Under the pieces are notes generated by a model. It searched no databases, was not told the origin of the DNA, and was given only the letters and a program-made list of their open reading frames with translations. A stretch of 7,795 nt of DNA from Chitinophagales bacterium (GTDB lineage: Bacteria; Bacteroidota; Bacteroidia; Chitinophagales; BACL12): contig JACMJP010000157.1 of the NCBI GenBank assembly GCA_014380545.1, positions 1 to 7,795 on the forward strand, read 5' to 3'. Shown here in pieces: positions 7,057 to 7,795 of this stretch. Positions within the stretch are counted from its first letter, which is position 1. Every line of letters starts with the position of its first letter. A program made the position numbers and the translations under genes.

Positions 7057-7096
7057 CATGTGGAAAAATGATAATTTTTTCGACATGATACTTTTT
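7057..7096 (+). terminator. Probable lysA terminator in the convergent gap
   Basis: CATGT (7057-7061) pairs with ACATG (7083-7087). After a single G-G mismatch, GAAAAA (7063-7068) pairs with TTTTTC (7076-7081), leaving a 7-nt loop. A TTTTT run follows at 7092-7096, 4 bases beyond the stem. The stem begins 6 bases after the lysA stop and sits in the 64-bp gap to the convergent gene, so it may serve both strands. The lower stem is imperfect, so it is weaker than the terminator at 5641. Confidence 0.5.
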
Positions 7097-7115
7097 CATA
7101 TTGATCGGTTCATGG

Positions 7116-7769
7116 TCATGGAATATAACTTCCGTTCAAAAATGGATTTAATTTTCTCTCCCTCCCAATTGTTGTTGCCTGCATATGTCCCGCATACACT
7201 TTTACATCATCAGGTAAAACCATTAATTTATTTTTAATAGAATTAATTAATGTGTCATAATCACCACCGGGCAGATCAGTTCTTCCAATTGAATCATAAA
7301 ACAAAACATCGCCACCTATTATATATTTATCTTTCTCACAATAAAAACAAACAGACGCAGGTGAGTGACCCGGCGTAAAAAAAACTTTCAATTCCGTATT
7401 TCCGAATTGCACGATAGCACCTTCATCAACAAATATTTCCGGATCGGGACTTTGCTGATAATAAATTCCAAATGTCGGTGCATAGTTTATCACTTCATTT
7501 AAAACAGGAACTTCACCTTTATGCATCATAAGAGGAACCGTGTATTTTTCGGCAATAAACTTATTTCCTAAAACATGGTCTATATGGCAATGCGTATTTA
7601 TTAAATATTTAGGGGTCAGTTTATGTTGAGTTATAAAGTCTGTAATTTCTTCTTTTTCTTCTTTGGTGTAATGCCCGGGGTCAATAATTACGCATTCGCC
7701 AGTTTCATCCCACAAAACATAGGAGTTTTCGTAAAACGGATTCACGGTAAAACTGGCAATACGACTCAT
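7116..7769 (-). CDS. MBL-fold metallohydrolase, glyoxalase II-like (YcbL/GloB type)
   Basis: This 217-residue, probably cytoplasmic hydrolase has no signal peptide. The metallo-beta-lactamase metal-binding pattern is complete: THCHIDH at 59-65 (H60, H62, D64, H65), H135 in TPGHSPAS, D154 in GGDVLF and H195 in YAGHM. The order and spacing fit the short glyoxalase II-like subgroup (E. coli YcbL is about the same length), which lacks the long C-terminal substrate domain of classical GloB. The true substrate, a glutathione thioester or another thioester, cannot be told from sequence. The usual GHGPxTTIG loop reads GHMQATTIG here, a small departure next to the last metal ligand, while the downstream E-R-x-x-NPFL ending is kept. 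The ATG at 7769 precedes the expected first strand (SFTVNPFYENSYVL). It is convergent with lysA; upstream context lies outside the window. Confidence 0.92.
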   Translation of the reverse strand: MSRIASFTVNPFYENSYVLWDETGECVIIDPGHYTKEEKEEITDFITQHKLTPKYLINTHCHIDHVLGNKFIAEKYTVPLMMHKGEVPVLNEVINYAPTFGIYYQQSPDPEIFVDEGAIVQFGNTELKVFFTPGHSPASVCFYCEKDKYIIGGDVLFYDSIGRTDLPGGDYDTLINSIKNKLMVLPDDVKVYAGHMQATTIGRERKLNPFLNGSYIP

Positions 7770-7795
7770 CTTTTATCGTTTATTTGTAAACTTTA

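Noticed and set aside
1..7795. CRISPR array, tRNA, insertion sequence or phage signature
   Set aside because: No spaced direct repeats, cloverleaf, transposase or integrase motif was found on either strand.

Overview
The window comes from an AT-rich Bacteroidota chromosome, probably Chitinophagales/Saprospiria-like or an uncultured relative (inference). The signs are a cargo protein with a gliding-motility-type (type B) type IX secretion C-terminal domain, a PorP/SprF-family partner gene, a Bacteroidota-style LysA, a TTG-N18-TATATTTG promoter matching the phylum's -33/-7 consensus, and no Shine-Dalgarno sequences before the starts.

Layout. (1) Positions 1-837 (+) hold the 3' end of a beta-propeller-like protein whose start lies outside the window. 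(2) Positions 5416 to 871 (-) hold a two-gene unit: a 1166-residue secreted protein (ENKGQW-type N-terminal domain, SBBP-like propeller repeats, four PKD-like domains, type B sorting domain), then 37 bp later a 335-residue PorP/SprF-family outer-membrane protein. Both genes use non-ATG starts, GTG and TTG. (3) Positions 5417-5794 are a 378-bp intergenic region between divergent genes. It is unusually structured: a strong plus-strand promoter, a stretch that folds into nested helices, an intrinsic terminator, then a run of short inverted repeats reaching to the lysA start. (4) Positions 5795-7051 (+) encode diaminopimelate decarboxylase (lysA), followed by an imperfect terminator-like hairpin. 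(5) Positions 7769-7116 (-) encode a glyoxalase II-like metallo-beta-lactamase-fold hydrolase, convergent with lysA.

How the genes work together. The cargo/PorP-SprF pair is a known kind of module: the cargo crosses the outer membrane by the type IX machinery, and the partner is thought to help export or anchor it at the surface. lysA makes L-lysine from meso-diaminopimelate and looks functionally unrelated to its neighbours.

The genes themselves are ordinary for the phylum. The part most likely to hold something undescribed is the lysA upstream region. The sequence predicts either a roughly 115-nt stand-alone small RNA or a transcription-attenuating leader of lysA, followed by competing hairpins directly next to the start codon. 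This rests on hand-found base pairing only, with no covariation or expression evidence.
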